Shown here piece after piece: positions 50,801 to 64,000 of a DNA stretch of 64,000 nucleotides; position 1 is the first letter of the stretch; each line of letters begins with the position of its first letter. A program made the translations under genes and the position numbers. Source of the stretch: Pteria penguin (taxonomy: Eukaryota > Mollusca > Bivalvia > Pterioida > Pteriidae); the NCBI GenBank assembly GCA_035048485.1, contig CM068580.1, positions 56,644,475-56,708,474 on the forward strand, written 5' to 3'. The notes beneath the pieces were generated by a model. That model made no database searches and had not been told where the DNA came from. It saw only the letters and a list, made by a program, of their open reading frames with translations.

Positions 50801-53800
50801 TACGTGAGTTTTTAATCAGTTTATGAGCAAAGTAGAGTATATTTACACAGGCGACTCTCAATAATTCAAAGTCAAAGAGTCCATGTAAAAAAGTTCCATT
50901 TAAGCAGTGTTGCAGTTGGGATATTTATTTATATAAAAAAAATTGAAAACAGTTGAATAAATGGAAAATTTGAGTTTTCAGTGTTCGAGTAAATGAGAGT
51001 CAACAGTGTTTCTAATTACAGATATGCCTAGCCAGTTTAATTTAACAACATACTCACATGTAGATTTAGAAACGTAGATATAACAGGATATATTTGTGTG
51101 ATCTATAATTAAATCTTACTTAAATGCCTTCATCAATGTCTGTGTCAGTTATCAGCCTTAAGTTAATTGTGGTCCATGAGCCCACCATATTGTCTGTGGA
51201 ATGACATTGTTCAAGATGACATCCCAAAATTTTGAAGTCTGAATGTTGGAATCCTTGATTTATTACCAGATGAGTCTTGCTAAGTAATCTTAGAAGCATT
51301 ATATTTTCCTTTCCAACTTTAACATGATTGTGACCAAAATGCACTTCACACTTCTATGATGAATGGGTGGAATACCTTGATGCATACATTGTATCTTGAA
51401 TTTTAAGCTAACTCCGCAATGTTAGCAACTTTACATGACTTGTATATCATATCATACATTATGATCAAGATGTACTCATTGTTTATCATTTTGGAATTTA
51501 ACGAGGCCGTTCTGGGTAAAAATATCTCAAAAACTACAATAGGAAAATTGATCATTTTTTCATCAGTGATGAAATCCTAAATAAAAATAATTTTCAGAGA
51601 ACTGTAGAAAAATTCATCGCTTGGTTCAATTTTGGGGGAAAATCTCAAAAAGCACTATTTTTAACGTTTTGAAATGTTGTAATCAGATATTATGGGAATT
51701 AATTTCGATATATTAATGTTGGGTAGACACATTTCAGTTAAACTATGCTGATTTTAAAATTTGTTGATAATATATTAATATTATTAATGTTTTTAAGACA
51801 GCGACTATTTTAACGATTACAAAAGATAGGCATGCGGTAAAAACTGGTACCGAGAACGGACTCGTTAAGTGATAGGAAACGTAAAATGTAATGATTATAA
51901 TTTTAATGCAGAAATTTCAAGAGTGCCCGATTTGCTGATTACAACAATCAACTGGTCATGAACGTCGATCATCGTTTGAATAAAGTTGGGGATATCGATG
52001 TGGTCTTCGATTACGGAAAGAATTACTTGGACAAGAAACTGAACAAAAAGAAGATTGATATACATGTTGCTACAAAGTACAACATCAAAAAGAGTACTGC
52101 CAATATCCAATATAACATCACCGCAAGATATGCTGCCATGGTAAGTCAAACATCTGTTGATAGATATGTTATGAAAAAATGTTTAAAACTTCTGCTTGAG
52201 TTTTATCGAAATAATCTAATCAACATGAAGGAAATATTTTTTAGCTATGTATTAGTAAAACAATATGTTTCTTTTTAGAATGTGGATGCCTTGGTAACTG
52301 GAAAGCATTACCATACTAAGAAAAATGTCAAGTCTGGATTAACTGTCCAATATGAAAACAAGAAGAAACTCAATTTTGGCATCAAGTTTTCAGATGAATC
52401 GAGGAAGTTTCCTAAATACACTGGAGGATTAAATGTTATGTATGAAGGAAGGGACATCAGTGTTTCTGGTTTGGCCACTAAAAAGGGTGGACTTTATAAT
52501 GGCAAATTGAACGTACAGCATCAGAAGGGTCAACAATCTGTTTTTGTAGGATCTTTCAAATTTCCCTCAAACACTTCAGTTCAAGCTGATTCTAACATTC
52601 GTGTAAATGGCCAGAAGCCACTTACAGTAAGTGTCTCAGGCGATTACAGTATACAGTCTCCGAAAGCTGTGGTAGATGTCACATATGGACAAGAAAAATA
52701 CAAAGTTCAGACCGAACTGGAATACACTGCATATCGATATGGTCGACTGCTTACAGAATTTACTCATCCAAACAGGTCAATCAAAATGGAGGCTGAAGGG
52801 GGTGATAAGAAAGGTAAATACATTGGAAAAGTGGATGTGAGTTGGGATGCCAATAAGGATGTTGACAAAAGAGTCCTGTTGGAGGTTGCTTCACGTTTCA
52901 TTGATGTGAAGGATTTTGACGGATACTTCATCACCCAGATACCTGGACGTCAGATCTTAGCAAATGTTCGCAATGACATGAAGAATTCTGTAGACTCATC
53001 TATTGAGCTGTCATGGTCACCCAAGGACAAACTATCTGCCATGATTCAATTTGTAAATAATAGGCGCAGATACAAAGGAGAGACCAAAATTGCTGTTGGT
53101 TTTACCACTCCGTTTAAGAATTTGGAAGAATACAAAGCCATTATTGGAAACAGCTACAACAGAAAGAGCATGGAATCCATGATCTCCATCACGTATGCCA
53201 AGATGAAAACAGTCAGCGCCACAGCAATTACCCAGACACCTCTTGCAATTAATGACTTTAACATGGAGTTGTTGATCAAGACACCATTTGCAGCTGTGGG
53301 TAACCCAGTCGTTAAGATTTCACAGACCCTTAGCAGTAACAACATGAAGCACTTTGCTAAAGTTTCCACAACTTGGGGAAAAAAACAATTCGTGAATTTG
53401 GAAACCAATGGTATCATGCAGCCGTATCGAAGGAGCAGACGTGAATTTTCTCGTAATATTGGCTTCACCTCTAGCTTTCTGGGATATGAATCTGTCATTG
53501 TTAATATTACGCACAGCGATAACTTACAGAAATTTGAATCAAAGGCTAACATTAATCACAATGGTGTCATCTACAACTACAAGGTAGATATCACACATTT
53601 CTTCAATAAATGGGAAATTGACCATACTGGTACCTTACAGATCACTTCTCCTTATGATACAATGAACCTTGTATGGAGTCACAAGAATTCTCGTAAAGAC
53701 TTAAGAAGTTCTGCAATCATCAATTGGGGAAATGGAGAAAGATTCTCGGCTGTTTTAGAAGGTGATATTGCGGAAACTCCAAACAGGCGCTACACATCCA

Positions 53801-56800
53801 GACTTGAGATGCATATTCCTTCCCAAACAGTTCAACGTGTTGACTTGACATTTGAACATGAGGACAAAGTGGGATACATAAAAACCATTGCATCCCTGAA
53901 GGCAGATAGGAAGAATATAGGTACAGCCAAGATTGATTACCAAAGACAGCTGGGATCTGCCGATTTTGATTTTGGATTAACTAGTATCTACATGAATGAC
54001 TTTAAGATCGCTGTTAGTGGAAAGCATGCGATAATGCCAATGACTGGGTTATTGGAGATAGAATGGGCACCCGGACAGAAGATTGTCATAGATTCAAAGT
54101 ACAGCCTTATCGATAAATCTCTGGACAGCATGCTGAGACTTAGCACCCCATTTCCTAGAGTAAACAATGTGGTCTTTAAGGCTATTCATAAACTCAATGG
54201 ATTTTCATGGGATGCTGAAATGAGCATTGAATATGCACCATACCAGAAAATCTCACTTGGTTCCACCTACCGACTGGATGATATTGAGAAGGCAGTACGA
54301 GTTTTTGTCAGCACACCTTTCCCACAATTCCAAAGATTGGAAACTGGAGCACGCTTTAATGGTAATGGGCAGAAATTTGATTCTAATGCGGACTTCAAGA
54401 TAATTCCTTTGGTTGGAGACGTAAAGGCTGCTGCTTCATGGAAGACTGGACGAAGAAGCGTCGGCAAAATCAGCTTAAATACACCATACAGAAGTTACCC
54501 AGGATTCAAAGCTGAGATTGACAGTGTTATGACGATCTATGATAGAAAGACAACTGCCATGGTAGAGTACCTTCCTGGACAGAAAATTGAAGTTATTGGA
54601 AAGCACTCTATGAAAAAAGACGCACTAGATGGCGAGTTCACACTTGTTACTCCATTTAGTTATCCTATACATGTTGCTTACAGACAAAATGGAAATGTCA
54701 ATGCATTTTCTAACCATGCTGATGTGAGATACAGTTATAACCAGAGCATCGTTATTGATACAACTTTTGGTATGCAGCCAAAGATATATGGAACCTATTC
54801 AATGGTCAGTCCTATAAAGGGTTATGAAGAAGTACAGTTTGCATTTTCCCATGAAGGGCAACAGTGGAAGGACTTCCGTACTCAGTTAGAATATGGCACC
54901 GACGGAAATAAGATAGAGATTGAAACCATGCTGAACATAGTGAGAAACTATCAAGGTAAAATAATGCTGAAGACTCCATTCCCAAACATGGCAATCAGGC
55001 AGATTGCATTCAGTCATGAAGGAAACGCCTTGAACTTCAAGTCTCGTGGAGAATTAGTTTCAGACCAGAAGACCATTGAAGGGAATGCTGTATTTTCACA
55101 TGCTTTGCAAGATACCATGGGAACATTCACATTAAAAACACCATTCAGGGAAGCGAAATTGGTTCAAGTTGCTTTCAATAAGCAAGGTAATCCTACAAAC
55201 TTCCGTTCCCATGGAGAGGCCACATACAACAGTAGAAAGTATGAAACAGACGTTATCTTCTCCCACGACAGTGCTCTGACATCCGGAACAGTCACTTTGA
55301 AATCACCTGTCAAAGGTTGGGAAGAAACAGTGCTTACATTCAACAGAGATGGCCAAATGAATAAATTCAAGGCAAATGGAGAACTACGTTATTCTGACAA
55401 AATGATGTCAGGGTCTTTGACTCATGACTTTAACAGAGATGATGTGTCCACCATTGCATCTCTTACAACACCTTTCACAGACAAAATGGATTTCAAACTG
55501 ATGCAAAATACACGTCCTAAAGGTTTCACAACAGACGTAGAATTCTCAATGGGATCTGACAACATGATGAAAACCCATACCTTGTACAAATTTAGGAAAG
55601 GAAATCTGAAGTTTGAGTCTGATGTAACAGTGGTAATGACTGGCGAGAGAAATACAGCAAGTGTCTCAGCAGAACACAAAGGGGTTCTCACAGATTTTAC
55701 TTGTAAAGCAGATGCTACTCTCAACTCAGAAAAAGTTGGGGCTAATATCCAGTACAGAGGAAACAAGTGGGAAAATGTAGATATTGCTGCTAAACTTGAA
55801 CTTCCAGTACAGAATTATGAGCAGTTAGAGTTTATAATGAAAAATCAGAAACTTAAAACATCATACAAAATGGATGTCGATGTACAGTATGCAACTGGTA
55901 AGAAGATCACTACCAAATCCACTATCAATCCTATGAATGATATGTCTGTAGTTGTCACAACACCCTTCCATGGCTACAAGACAATGAATATCTTATGTGC
56001 AAAACAACAAAGTGGTGATGTATACACCGGAGAATTCAAAATTGAAGCTGAAGGAAAACAGCTTGCTAAGGCAATGAGCTCAATCAACCTTGCTACATAT
56101 CTAGGAGAAATTCGTATGATGAAAGAAGACAAGACTGTTTTCCTTATGGATTATGACAAACAGCAAAAGAGACGCCAACTCAGAACTGAAGTTCATATGA
56201 ATGACACAACGAAAATTTATTTGGAGTCTGGCTGTGAAGTGAAATTGCCATTTATGGATTGCAATCTCAGACTTCTGACACCATTTTCAGAAGAATTGAG
56301 TGTGGTTCTGAAAAATGCAGATGAAGGTACACACTTTGTAGGCGAAATTACTGGAACCTATGGGTCAAAGGTCATGTCCCTCACTGGCAGAGGTACTGGT
56401 TATCCAACACATATTGATGGTAGTGTCAAGTTTACGTCACCATTCACAGAGGTTTTGACTGTTGCATTAAACTCTACCTTACCAAAAATGAAGAGCATGA
56501 TAGAATTTGATGCCTCCTATGGTTTGTCCAATGTGAATTATAAGTCTGACATTTCTAGTGATAATAAAGCAATTTACATGGCATTCAAGGTTAACTCACC
56601 ACATACAAAGGATCTCTCCTTAACACTGAGAAATAATTTAGATGGACAATCACTGATGACTGAGGCAAGTGGAAATTATGGATCTAAGAAACTGAAGTAT
56701 GGATCAAGACTCATCATTAAATTGGCAGACATTGATGCTAGGTTAAACCTAACTTCATCCTTCACAGAAGATATGTCAGTGGTCTTCTCGCATAAGAAAA

Positions 56801-59800
56801 CAGGAAACACCTTAAGAACCAACCTTCGTGCCATCCATGGAGACGAAATTATAAATTCTTATTATCTTCTCACTTTAGGTTCACCAGATTTCTCCACAGA
56901 GTTTTCATTGATGTCTCCCTTCACTGAAGATTTGAAGATTGAAGTTTCAAATGTGAAGAATCAAAATACATATGTCACAAAATCATTGGTTACATATGGT
57001 GCAGTAACAAAAACAGCATCTTCAACTGTTACCATCAATTTACCATTATTAGATGTCAATATTAAATCCAATGCTATACTGAGTTATAGGAACAACGAAA
57101 TCGACTTCAAACACAGTGGTAATTGGAATGATATGCGATGCACTGTCTCTGTATCATCAGACAATATGGTGCCTATCACCATGGTAACTCGCTTCAGATA
57201 TGATGGTCCTTGGGATATGGAAGCCGCCGCAGATTTTGCCAGTGGAATCCAAGGAATGAGGAAATTAGGGGGAATAGTAAATAACCAGATGAAAGGAAAA
57301 ACATATGTGACTCATATGGAAATTATTCTGGATCCTGCAAGACAGATCGTTCTGGACAATGAATATGAAATGAATTTGAAAGATGAATATGCCAGAGTCT
57401 ATGATGACCGTTACCGACTCATCCTTACTACTCCATTCGAAAAATTGAAGAGCCTGAAATATATTGCTTCTAGCACTAAGAGACTGATGTCGGCTAAATC
57501 AACAGAATACTTGGAATACAATGGTGAAGCATTATATGACCACACAGCTATAATGAATTTTGATAAAAATGCCAAGTATTACAGCTTCCAGTCAGAATTC
57601 AAGGCTCCAAGAAACATGGAATATACAATGTCTGTAGCCACCTCATGGAAAGAAGGCAGTTTGTCCCTGAACTGGGATAAATTAAATCCCAACAGCAACT
57701 TACAGATCAACTATAATGCAAGTTTGATTAATCAGCATGGAAAGTATCTGGTTAATGTCGTACATCCAAAACTAGCCATTAAGATGGAGAAAGAGCTTCG
57801 TATAGCCATGCCTGCAGTGCTTTCAAAGTTCATGTTTACAATGGAAAATGGCAAAAAATCAACTGTGGGATATATCCTTGATGTTAACTCCAATAAGCGT
57901 TACCTTAAAGTTGTGACACCAATGAGGTCTGTAGAAGGACAACACACATTCAACTCCAACTTTGATGAGGTACAGGTTTCATGGGATGCTGATGGCGACA
58001 AAAACAAAATGGTAGCTGTCAAGGTTATTGAAGGGACAGCTGCTCAGATAGACAAGACAGTGGAAATTGAATTGCCAAACTTCAGAAAAGTGAGTTTATT
58101 ATCTACAAAGATTTATTTTGATTTTATTTTGCATTTTCTGTTCATTTTTTTAGTTGAGCTGAAAAAATGTTTTGAATGAAAATTATCAAATTGAAAAACT
58201 TTTATTGTCATAATAAATTTAAAAATTTCCCAAAAACCCCAGAAGATGAAATATTAATACATGTACTTTGAATAATTAGATATAGAGGATGAAGGATTAA
58301 TTTACACATAGGAAGTTACATTTAATTTATTTCATTTTTCAAAAAATGTATCAAGGCTTTATTTTTCATTCCTCAAAAATGATTCTTGTATGTGTTTCCT
58401 GTTTTTGCAGTCTTATTCCATTCATACCAAGCTAAACAAAGCAAACAATAGATGGGATGGCACCACAGAGTTATCCTACTCGGGCAAACGCAGAAAGAAT
58501 ATTGTCCTCTCTGCTCAAATTGTTGATGCATCACATGGATCTACCAAGAACACAACATGGACAGTGGGCATTTCTCAGCCTTTTACCAAATTGGACATTT
58601 CTTTGAGTGGACACTGTGGAGAGAATAACAATAAGAAGACAGTAGGTTTCGGTGTGGAGTACTTGACTGACAAACGCCAGAAGACAAACTTGTTGCTCCT
58701 TGGAGAGATTGATAAACTGAAGAAACAGATTGATCTGAATGTAAGATTTTATTGTTAAAAGTTAAAGCAATTAGTATGAAATTTGCTATTTTCAGTTTGC
58801 AAAGTCTTAGGATAACAGGTTAGATTTTGTTACATCCATGTCTTCTTCTTTCATTACGAAGTGTATTCAAAAGTTGAGCGTTATACTTCAATACGGTTAC
58901 TTTTGAAGATTCTTCATGGTATTTAACTGTCCTTTATTTGTATCAGTTTCATTGCACTATAATTCATATCATATGGTACTTAGTAAAGATGTATTCAATA
59001 TGCAATTAAATGATTGGATCCCTAGGAAATCATTTAATGTATTGCAGATGCTGTTGTTTATCAAGTTTTTCAAGCTGTTATTTGTACATGTATTATATAC
59101 CCAACATTCAGAAATACTTCCCATTGATCAAAGTGCACGTTTTAAATTTTGTGTTGTTGCTTTGGATCATGCAGGCTGGGGGCAGCTAGTTCTTAACTTT
59201 GCCTTTATCATTTCTGGACTTACATCACATTTAGACCTACATCGGACATGAAATAGGATTGTTTCTATGTTTGAACCCATGACTATTCAAGTATGATCTG
59301 GACAATTTCAACTGCCTTTGTAACAGTATGAGTTCTTTTAGTGAGGATACTAAGATAGAAATATATGGTTCAAATTCTTAGGTCTGATTATTTTCAGGTT
59401 TTCGGCCCAAGGAAATCTTTCGGTGTACAAGGTCGTGTTGTATCAGAGAGGCCTTACAAAGTTGTACTCAGTAGTATGACAGATGGAGTAAAGAACGAGG
59501 GTATCACAGCAACTCTGGATGAGCAGAAAAAAATGGTGCTACTGAAAGTGAAATACGACAAAGGTTTGTATTAAATTACTGACTGGGTGATATTGCATTA
59601 TTTTGTATACTTATTCACAAATTGTTTGTGAAAGCTGTGACTGTAGTATGAAAGCGATTGAGGGACATTTTCTTATTTCCAAAGACAAAGATTATAAGCA
59701 TCACTGTTTTGAATTGTTAGTATTCAGATATGACGGCAAAGTTTGCTCTTCTAAAATCTTTTAATACAGTAAAAAAAAATTTCATATTTATGGATTGTTA

Positions 59801-62800
59801 GAAATGATTTGTTTTGTATTTAGGAAATCCAAACAAGGCTTTATATCTGATGGGTCAGTACCCCACCTACAGAGATATTGAGGCTCAAGTGTACCATGCT
59901 GATGGCTCTTCCCAAATCACAGACAGTCTTCTGAATGTTCAGCTCAAGTCGTCACGCATCCTGCACACCAAACTGCACTGGAGACCAGAAATGTTTGCTG
60001 AACTCTTGGTAATAGATCTATTTATCTTATTTTTCATTCCGTGCCAAACATATGATAATTTGCCGTAAAACTTTACTTCATTTTATTCTGACGTCATAAT
60101 GTTAGCATAAACATCATAATGAAAATCCCAGCAAAAAGTAGCATGTCTGGCAGAAGGCCTCTTACTTCATGTTAAACTGGTAAAACATTTGTACAGAATT
60201 ATGCAATAAATAACTTTAACTACCTTTCAAAACATTTTGAATTTCGTTCGAGATAAATAAACAGTCACAGAATTTTGCATTTGAAACCATGAGTGTACAT
60301 AATGGGAAGTTTATACTCTCATTAATTAAAAATTGAATATGATTAGAAAATGATGAAAAAATGTGCTTCTAATGCTCGAGCTTTTATAGGTTTGAAATAT
60401 TTGACATTTTCTGTATTTTATAGGAATATGTATCACAAACACTGCAGACACATGGACAAGAAGTGAACAGCATGTTCCTTGAAGTTGGTACAGAAATGGC
60501 TCAAGAATTTGCAAGAAAAGACTCTGCTTTCAGTAAGGAAATAGTCAATGAATTGCGACCATTTGCAGATGCCATTGCTGAGCAAATGAAAGGCCTTCGT
60601 CAAGAGATGAGAAGTCTGAAGACAAATCTGAACCTTATGTACCAGAACAATGAACTCTACTTGCGTGACATCAATGATGCTTACAGCAATGTTACCAAAA
60701 ACTTCATGTAAGAACATACATTCTAAGTCATATTCAAAGTAAATTCATTTGTTGTTCTCACCACTTGGCGAGTTTTTCTGATGTATTAATAACAGTCGAC
60801 TCTCTATAACTCTAACTCAGAGGACTCATGAGTTGAGCTTAGCTTGAGCAAGGGATATGTAATTTCATAAAGAAGATAAAAATCAAGGCTTTATAATCTG
60901 TTTGAGCTAAAAGGGAAATTCAAGTTGTTGGTGTTCAAGGAAAACAGAGTAAACTTTAAATAGGACATTTGATTTCCTAAAAACGTTTTCAGCCAATAAC
61001 CTTTATCAAGTGTTAAGAAAATTGAATGGTAAAAGCCTTTATACACTATACAGGGTAATGGTGTGACAACTCAAAGTCAGATACGATAGCACTCAAGGAT
61101 GCTTTAGTCACCATATAGGATTTTCACATGTTTGATTCTTTAAAATTCACACCATCTGGTGAAGGTCAGATGGTTGGAAAATCTTCAGTATTATGTTTCT
61201 AATTATGAATATAGGTTACACCACACACTGATAGATAAACATTTACATGTAGTATAAAATGGAAATCCTTAGTAAAAACCGAGGTCCCGTTTCATGGTAG
61301 ATGGAACACGTAAAAGATCCTTCACTGCTTTGTGTGGGTGCATTGCAAAGGTCTACATTTCTCTGCATTGTATCAGACAGACACCTTCACCTTATAATAA
61401 TCTTTAAAGTAAGATGAGAATCAAATATTGAATATTTCATGTAGTATATATCATTGTAGTTATAATCTTTATTTACAGACTCAGATTGAACCAAATGACC
61501 GTAGAAATGCAGAAAACCTATAGAGATATGTCTGCCAAGATTAAAGACATCTCCAATGAAATCAGAGCCTATCCCTTCCAGGAGAAATACTCTGAAGTTG
61601 TAAACAGAATGTCACAGAAGATGGAAGTATGTACTTAACTGCCTTTATATAGATGAGGGGTTGCCTGTAGCTTTCCAGCTGGCAGATCATTGGCATCCTG
61701 TTTTTCATTGTACTTTGATGCTAGGATACTTTTGAAATTACAATGTATCAGCAGAAGATCATGTTATCATTGTGTAACCATTGTTTTCAGTTATGTTTTC
61801 TTAAGCCCTCCTTCGTTGAGAAATTCTTTTTAGTTACGGTAACTAAGATAAAAAGGAAACTGTTGGTTATGTTTGTATGGTAGGTCTTATTTGATGAAAA
61901 ATCTTAATTCGGAATTTTATCTAATGTAATCAAATGCACTTTTGTCTTCTAGGAATACCAACAAGAGGCTGTATCCATGATGAGACAAGAAGTTTCAGTT
62001 ATCACTGATAAAGTCAGAAGGAATATTCAGGAACTCCAGGCCAAGATTCAGAAACTGGCTCAACAAGTCAGAAAGATGGCAAGTGGTAAGTGTGGAATCC
62101 TAATCAGAAAAAAGCAATTGAAAATAGTTTGGATCATGTTTAAAACATCACCTATGTGTCTACTGCATGAGCTTTCCTCTTTTTTCTGTTAAAATTCATC
62201 TGTTTATGTGCATGTAATTTCATTTTTTGCGAACATTCTATTGTTATTATTTAAAAAGTTAATAGTAATGTCTTTCTTTTATATATATGTATATATTTGT
62301 TATTTATGTTCATGGCTTCCACTAGCTAACATGGATTATACTTAGATAGATTTAGTTTACCATTAAATTGCTTGAAAAAGGCCAGGTGGCTGAAAATTGT
62401 GGATTTGATTGTTTCTTGTAATTTATGATTTGTCCAGCATAAGATTTATTTCATTCCTTTGCCTCAATTCTCGCTATTCTTTTATCGTATTTACCATACT
62501 CGTTACAGACAAGCTTGATGCAGTCCTACTTCACCCTGATGTTCAGGACATGAAACAGCAGATGAAAAACCTCATCAATAACATCCCTGTTGACATCGAC
62601 TTCAATAGCTATGTGGATAAAGTCCACACTGCTGTCAAATCTGCACTGAAGAGTACCAACTTGCAGCAAAGTTACAACAGTGCTGTTAACAAGGTCCAGT
62701 CTGTCGTCAATAAGCACTATGATGATCTTGCCAAAGACATTGATTTCCAACAATTCAAGAAGTTGATGAATGAAATCTATCAGGAGGTAAAAACAGTTTA

Positions 62801-63460
62801 TTTTCTGCTAGTGTTCAGTATCAAGAAAATAAATTACCAAAACCGGTATTTCTTGTTTGGTTCATCGGTCCATTTCACTGTATATGGTTGTGAACTTGAC
62901 AAAATCACATTCATAAATGTTATCAGTTGTAGTTAATCAACCTGCACAATTGTTTCTTGTGCAATATATATTTAGTAGTTTTAACTCCTTTACAAAGTTA
63001 AAGTCACATGATATTGGTGATTAATTGAATTTGCCTAGTTTCTTAATTGATATAGTCAGTGTTCATTTGTTTTTCCTGTTCTTGTAGATGCTTTTGCAAT
63101 ACCAGTACTTAGAACTGAGAAACAGCATCCAAGGCATGATGAAGGGTATGATGAAAGATACTCAGAAATTTATCACTGAAGACATTGCTCAAATGAAGAT
63201 CATTGGCTGGCATAAGTCACGCATCATCGAATTCGATCCGGTGAATGGAAACATTGAGGTAGACATCTACATTCCCACCGCTATGGAGACTTTGGAAAAA
63301 CTACCAAAGTTACCAGTCCACAAGATGAAGAAATTAGTCAGAGACGTCAAGGAAATCGTTGACAGTTTAATTCCAGATAAAGATTTCAGTCCCTGGGATG
63401 TGTATTACAGATACAAACCAAGAAGTCTTAACCCAATAGATTGGATCCCACCTTTCAAGG
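38801..63460 (+). CDS. Apolipoprotein B / apolipophorin-like large lipid transfer protein (N-terminal 29 exons, 3' end outside)
   Basis: Secreted scaffold of lipoprotein particles. Exons: 38801-38855, 39921-39980, 41592-41752, 42314-42562, 42721-42873, 43352-43556, 43695-43950, 44204-44369, 44585-44755, 45031-45180, 45411-45554, 45742-46170, 46373-46704, 46987-47169, 48340-48601, 48910-49057, 49403-49660, 49995-50252, 50560-50803, 51912-52140, 52279-58089, 58411-58740, 59398-59563, 59824-60008, 60424-60707, 61479-61626, 61953-62085, 62509-62786, 63088-63460. All introns are GT..AG and phases agree over 11,821 nt (3,940 codons plus 1 nt). Signal peptide: MDFKIAALLAVLIAGTYA. Residues about 40-590 form the vitellogenin-type lipid-binding N-terminus (YQEGQVYVYTYEAETKTG). 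Residues 591-990 resemble apoB after that domain (LRKFSRNY; CSGYTMAK). Residues 1372-3308 are one exon of beta-rich repeats. Residues 3536-3816 look helical. The end (NPIDWIPPFKG) resembles the region before a von Willebrand D domain. Orthology within the family is uncertain. Confidence 0.95.
40442..41591. other. Part of intron 2 of the apoB-like gene, nothing functional seen
   Basis: AT-rich intron. A 20-30-bp phrase (AGTAATATCT...ATATACATGTGTATT) occurs twice, near 41128 and 41168. No RNA gene or exon. Confidence 0.6.
47971..48129. repeat. 27-bp minisatellite, six copies, in intron 14 of the apoB-like gene
   Basis: The unit is TATCTCAAATGGGAAAATAT plus AAATAAG, very uniform (changes only at two or three sites). 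Because the unit is nine codons long the frame stays open, but the frame has no link to the exons on either side. Confidence 0.95.
50804..51911. other. Intron 19 of the apoB-like gene, nothing functional seen
   Basis: AT-rich, 1.1 kb, with no repeat family recognised and no frame that joins the flanking exons. Confidence 0.6.
53107..57438 (+). repeat. Coding repeat of 53-56 residues marked by T/S-P-F motifs, in the 5.8-kb exon
   Basis: TPF, SPF or close variants start at 53107, 53281, 53647, 54145, 54313, 54481, 54649, 54808, 54973, 55138, 55303, 55468, 55960, 56278, 56437, 56596, 56755, 56914 and 57430. Consecutive steps from 54145 to 55468 are 56, 56, 56, 53, 55, 55, 55, 55 codons, and from 56278 to 56914 are 53 each. 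Most larger gaps are near multiples. Many units also carry a PGQKI or FSHEG-like segment. This is the amphipathic beta-strand lipid-binding region. Confidence 0.85.
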
Positions 63461-64000
63461 GTTTGTGTTTTCATTACCATATAATACACTTCTGTTTATT
63501 ATGTTTATTCACTTAAACATTGGGCTGAGAGGGTTAATCTCAATGTTTAAACTCACTGTAGCTTCTACCCCTGTCTAGTTTTAGATCAATGAGAAGATTC
63601 AACAGTGAACTTGTTGGAAGTGGGTTTCCAAGTACTCTCTCTTCTATTTTCTTCTTCTCCTTCTTTCATAATGAAGTTTACTCATAAGTTGAGCATTATA
63701 CTTTGGTTAGCAATTAAGATCTTTTATTGTGTTTCTTATACAGACTCTTGGCAAAAGTCCAGTGACTTGGTTGTGTTTGGTTTTTAAACATGTTTTCATA
63801 CATATTCTGTTTTAGTTTTGTATGAAGGAGACCATGGTTTGAAATATGAAAAGAAAAATATTTGATTATTCTTAATTTTCGAGGATTTGTGTGAGAAAAG
63901 GAAGCACAAAACCAAGACATTGTGAAGGTGTGGGTATTCTGTTTTCCTTCATCACTGGGTCACTATCCTATAAGTGAAATCATCCTGGTATGGTGTGAAT

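Noticed and set aside
63744..63786. Next exon of the apoB-like gene (acceptor at 63743, phase fits)
   Set aside because: The frame stops after 14 codons and would end the protein before the expected von Willebrand D region. An alternative last exon cannot be excluded, but the true next exon is probably outside the window.

Overview
This is animal nuclear DNA, most likely from a mollusc and probably a bivalve. It is AT-rich, its genes are split by GT..AG introns, and it is crowded with tRNA-derived SINEs, short inverted-repeat transposons, minisatellites and microsatellites. The species cannot be fixed from the sequence. The bivalve call rests on the style of the repeats and on the protein sequences, and is inference.

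Layout. 72-1171 (+) is the last coding exon of a gene that starts outside the window; it encodes an unrecognised, low-complexity, probably disordered protein tail. 1.2-18.5 kb has no protein gene I can support. It holds a 44-bp minisatellite, several SINEs and short TIR elements, and a head-to-head pair of tRNA-Ser genes (anticodons TGA and CGA) about 300 bp apart. 18576-28672 (-) is a complete coding model of cytosolic-type HMG-CoA synthase: seven coding exons, 498 residues, all phases consistent. Its 6-kb first intron is full of repeats. 28.7-38.7 kb is intergenic and made largely of nested mobile elements. 38801-63460 (+) is the N-terminal part (29 exons, about 3,940 residues) of a secreted large lipid transfer protein of the apolipoprotein B / apolipophorin type. 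It continues past the right edge.

The two recognisable genes are divergent neighbours about 10 kb apart and both belong to lipid metabolism. HMG-CoA synthase makes the mevalonate-pathway precursor of sterols and isoprenoids. The apoB-like protein packages lipid for transport in the haemolymph. Nothing in the sequence shows that they are co-regulated.

The most informative observations are: (1) a strict 53-56-residue register of T/S-P-F motifs inside a single 5.8-kb exon of the apoB-like gene; (2) a three-layer transposon nest at 36.0-36.4 kb that can be undone from its target-site duplications; (3) a short TIR family with perfect 5-bp target duplications at all three copies; (4) two TIR families with 9-10-bp duplications, as in Mutator-like elements; (5) tiny near-perfect palindromes, one with its own 5-bp duplication; and (6) the divergent tRNA-Ser pair that differs only in the anticodon. 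I found no new multi-gene system.
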